From an uncultured Collinsella sp. (GTDB taxonomy: Bacteria; Actinomycetota; Coriobacteriia; Coriobacteriales; Coriobacteriaceae), in contig URRT01000028.1 of assembly GCA_900550355.1 (NCBI GenBank), forward strand, positions 1 to 15,653: a stretch of DNA of 15,653 nucleotides, in the 5' to 3' direction. This document shows positions 14,772-15,653 of the stretch, in pieces. A model generated the notes under the pieces. The model was given only the letters and a program-made list of their open reading frames with translations, was not told where the DNA came from and did not search any database. The position numbers and the translations under genes are program-made. How positions within the stretch are numbered: the first letter of the stretch is position 1; each line of letters begins with the position of its first letter.

Positions 14772-15395
14772 ATGCCCGATTCCCGCACCCTCTGGACCGC
14801 CGTCGTCATTATTTGTATCGCCATATCGGTGTTCTTTAGCGTAAAAAAACGCACCACGTTTAAGCGCCTGCAACAGCTTATGGCTGCCAAGCAGTGGGAC
14901 GAGTTCGATCGTTTGCTCGATGGCAAACTCACCAGCATGCTGTACCCGCGCTATAACCGCGACTACCTGCGCCTGAACTCCTATCTGCTGCGCGAGGACC
15001 ACAAGCGCGCCGACGAGATGTTCGATTTGCTGCTGGGACTCAATCTGCCCAAGATGCAGCGCGTCGACCTGGTGATTAAGGCCTTTAACTACTACGTTGG
15101 CCAGGAGGACCGCAAAAAGTCCAAGGAGCTGCTGCACGAGATCAAAGGCTTTGAGGGCGGCCAGGCCGAGGCAGTCGCACACGAATGCCAACTGATGTAC
15201 GACACGATGATCCTCAAGCGCCACAACGACATTCCCGAGCTGGAGCGCATGCTCAAGGAGGCCGGTGACGACAAGGTCAAGAGCTGCCGCTTGGAGTATC
15301 TGTTGGCTCTGCAGTACAAGAACAAGGGCGACGAAGCCAAGTTCCAGGAGTTCCTGGAGAAGTCGGGCCAACACTCGATGGCCGTCAACGCGTAA
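14772..15395 (+). CDS. Membrane-anchored alpha-helical repeat (TPR-like) protein, unknown function
   Basis: 207 aa. ATG 14772 has AAGGA seven bases upstream. An N-terminal membrane anchor (about residues 8-24, LWTAVVIICIAISVFFS) with VKKR following points to an N-out, C-in single helix. The rest is polar and helical, with repeated patterns of the type [AL]xxQWDEFDRLLDG, YLREDHKRADEMFDLLL, YYVGQEDRKKSKELLHEI and YKNKGDEAKFQEFLEK. This is the spacing of tetratricopeptide-like helix pairs, without a strong consensus. It may be a scaffold or assembly factor. I do not recognise a family. It is monocistronic by position, followed by the tRNA. Confidence 0.8.
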   Translation: MPDSRTLWTAVVIICIAISVFFSVKKRTTFKRLQQLMAAKQWDEFDRLLDGKLTSMLYPRYNRDYLRLNSYLLREDHKRADEMFDLLLGLNLPKMQRVDLVIKAFNYYVGQEDRKKSKELLHEIKGFEGGQAEAVAHECQLMYDTMILKRHNDIPELERMLKEAGDDKVKSCRLEYLLALQYKNKGDEAKFQEFLEKSGQHSMAVNA

Positions 15396-15409
15396 CGGAC
15401 GGCTTGTGC

Positions 15410-15415
15410 TAGACT
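15410..15415 (+). promoter_or_regulatory. Possible -10 box of tRNA-Leu
   Basis: TAGACT lies 11 bp before the tRNA 5' end, just after the stop of the preceding gene. No clear -35 is present, so read-through from upstream is also possible. Confidence 0.35.
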
Positions 15416-15426
15416 TCTAGTCTCAC

Positions 15427-15511
15427 GGGGGCGTGGCGGAATTGGCATACGCAGGAGACTTAAAATCTCTCGCCGCAAGGATTGTGGGTTCGAGTCCCAC
15501 CGCCCCTACCA
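15427..15511 (+). tRNA. tRNA-Leu (anticodon UAA)
   Basis: An 85-nt class II tRNA. The acceptor GGGGGCG pairs with CGCCCCT (first pair G-U). The D-arm is GGCGGAATTGGCA. The anticodon stem GGAGA/TCTCT has loop CTTAAAA (anticodon TAA). A long variable arm (CGCCGCAAGG region) is followed by T-arm GTGGG-TTCGAGT-CCCAC, and CCA is encoded at 15509-15511. It reads the TTA leucine codon, which should be rare in this GC-rich genome. Confidence 0.95.
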
Positions 15512-15521
15512 TTTGGCTTTT

Positions 15522-15560
15522 ACGAGCTCGTGTCCCCCGGGGATGCGGGCTCGTTTCTTT
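15522..15560 (+). terminator. Terminator of tRNA-Leu
   Basis: ACGAGC (15522-15527) pairs with GCTCGT (15549-15554), with an inner CCCC/GGGG pairing, and is followed by TTTCTTT. It lies 10 bp after the tRNA end. Confidence 0.8.
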
Positions 15561-15569
15561 AAGATGCCG

Positions 15570-15586
15570 GCGGGACTCGAACCCGC
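15570..15586 (-). other. Isolated tRNA T-arm-like sequence
   Basis: On the minus strand GCGGG-TTCGAGT-CCCGC is a perfect T-arm with invariant TTC and A. The following CGGCATC has no matching 5' acceptor strand within the expected distance, and no CCA follows. It may be the 3' remnant of a tRNA, as left at an integration site, or chance in GC-rich sequence. The tail to 15653 also holds a GGACGC-GCA-GCGTCC hairpin (15606-15620) and no supported gene. Confidence 0.3.
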
Positions 15587-15653
15587 GAGGGGGCGAGCGT
15601 TAAGCGGACGCGCAGCGTCCGTAGCGAGCCGGCGAGGGCGCCGACAGGCGGCC

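Noticed and set aside
15564..15653. Open plus-strand frame starting MPAGLEPARG at the window end
   Set aside because: Peptides of this kind arise from the antisense of tRNA T-arms. No ribosome-binding site is present.

Overview
The window looks like chromosomal sequence from a high-GC Coriobacteriia-type actinobacterium. A gut Collinsella-like organism is my best guess. The guess rests on GC-rich coding sequence, mixed Shine-Dalgarno and leaderless starts, and intergenic repeats that I associate with that group from memory. No species marker gene is present, so this remains an inference.

Left edge (1-1087). A broken IS110-family recombinase runs off the left end on the minus strand. Its 5' flank can fold into a branched stem that resembles an IS110 bridge RNA. 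Next come REP-like GGGGAC repeats and a 219-bp palindromic, MITE-like element. Housekeeping block (1088-5776). This holds a DUF2207 membrane protein (minus) with a strong terminator, a second REP-like unit, a structured intergenic element with a terminator-like hairpin, a GluQRS gene (plus, probably leaderless), a convergent metallophosphoesterase (minus), and a small two-helix membrane protein (minus).

Accessory block (5735-10901). A minus-strand AAA ATPase with DUF4143 is followed by a perfect terminator and preceded by two tandem copies of a palindromic 34-bp repeat. Divergent from it is a 958-residue protein that joins a PLD-type nuclease domain, an SF2 helicase and DUF3427. It converges on a small NUDIX nucleotide pyrophosphohydrolase across one bidirectional terminator. 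This is the most plausible place for a little-studied system (nucleic-acid defence, repair or nucleotide quality control), but function cannot be shown from sequence alone.

Right block (10902-15653). A DUF4342 membrane protein, an OmpR-type response regulator and a sensor histidine kinase form a tight plus-strand operon that ends in a bidirectional terminator. Facing it is a minus-strand pair, an orphan galactitol-type PTS EIIB and a VOC protein. A plus-strand membrane-anchored helical-repeat protein and a complete tRNA-Leu(UAA) with its own terminator close the window. After them comes a GC-rich tail containing an isolated T-arm-like sequence on the minus strand.
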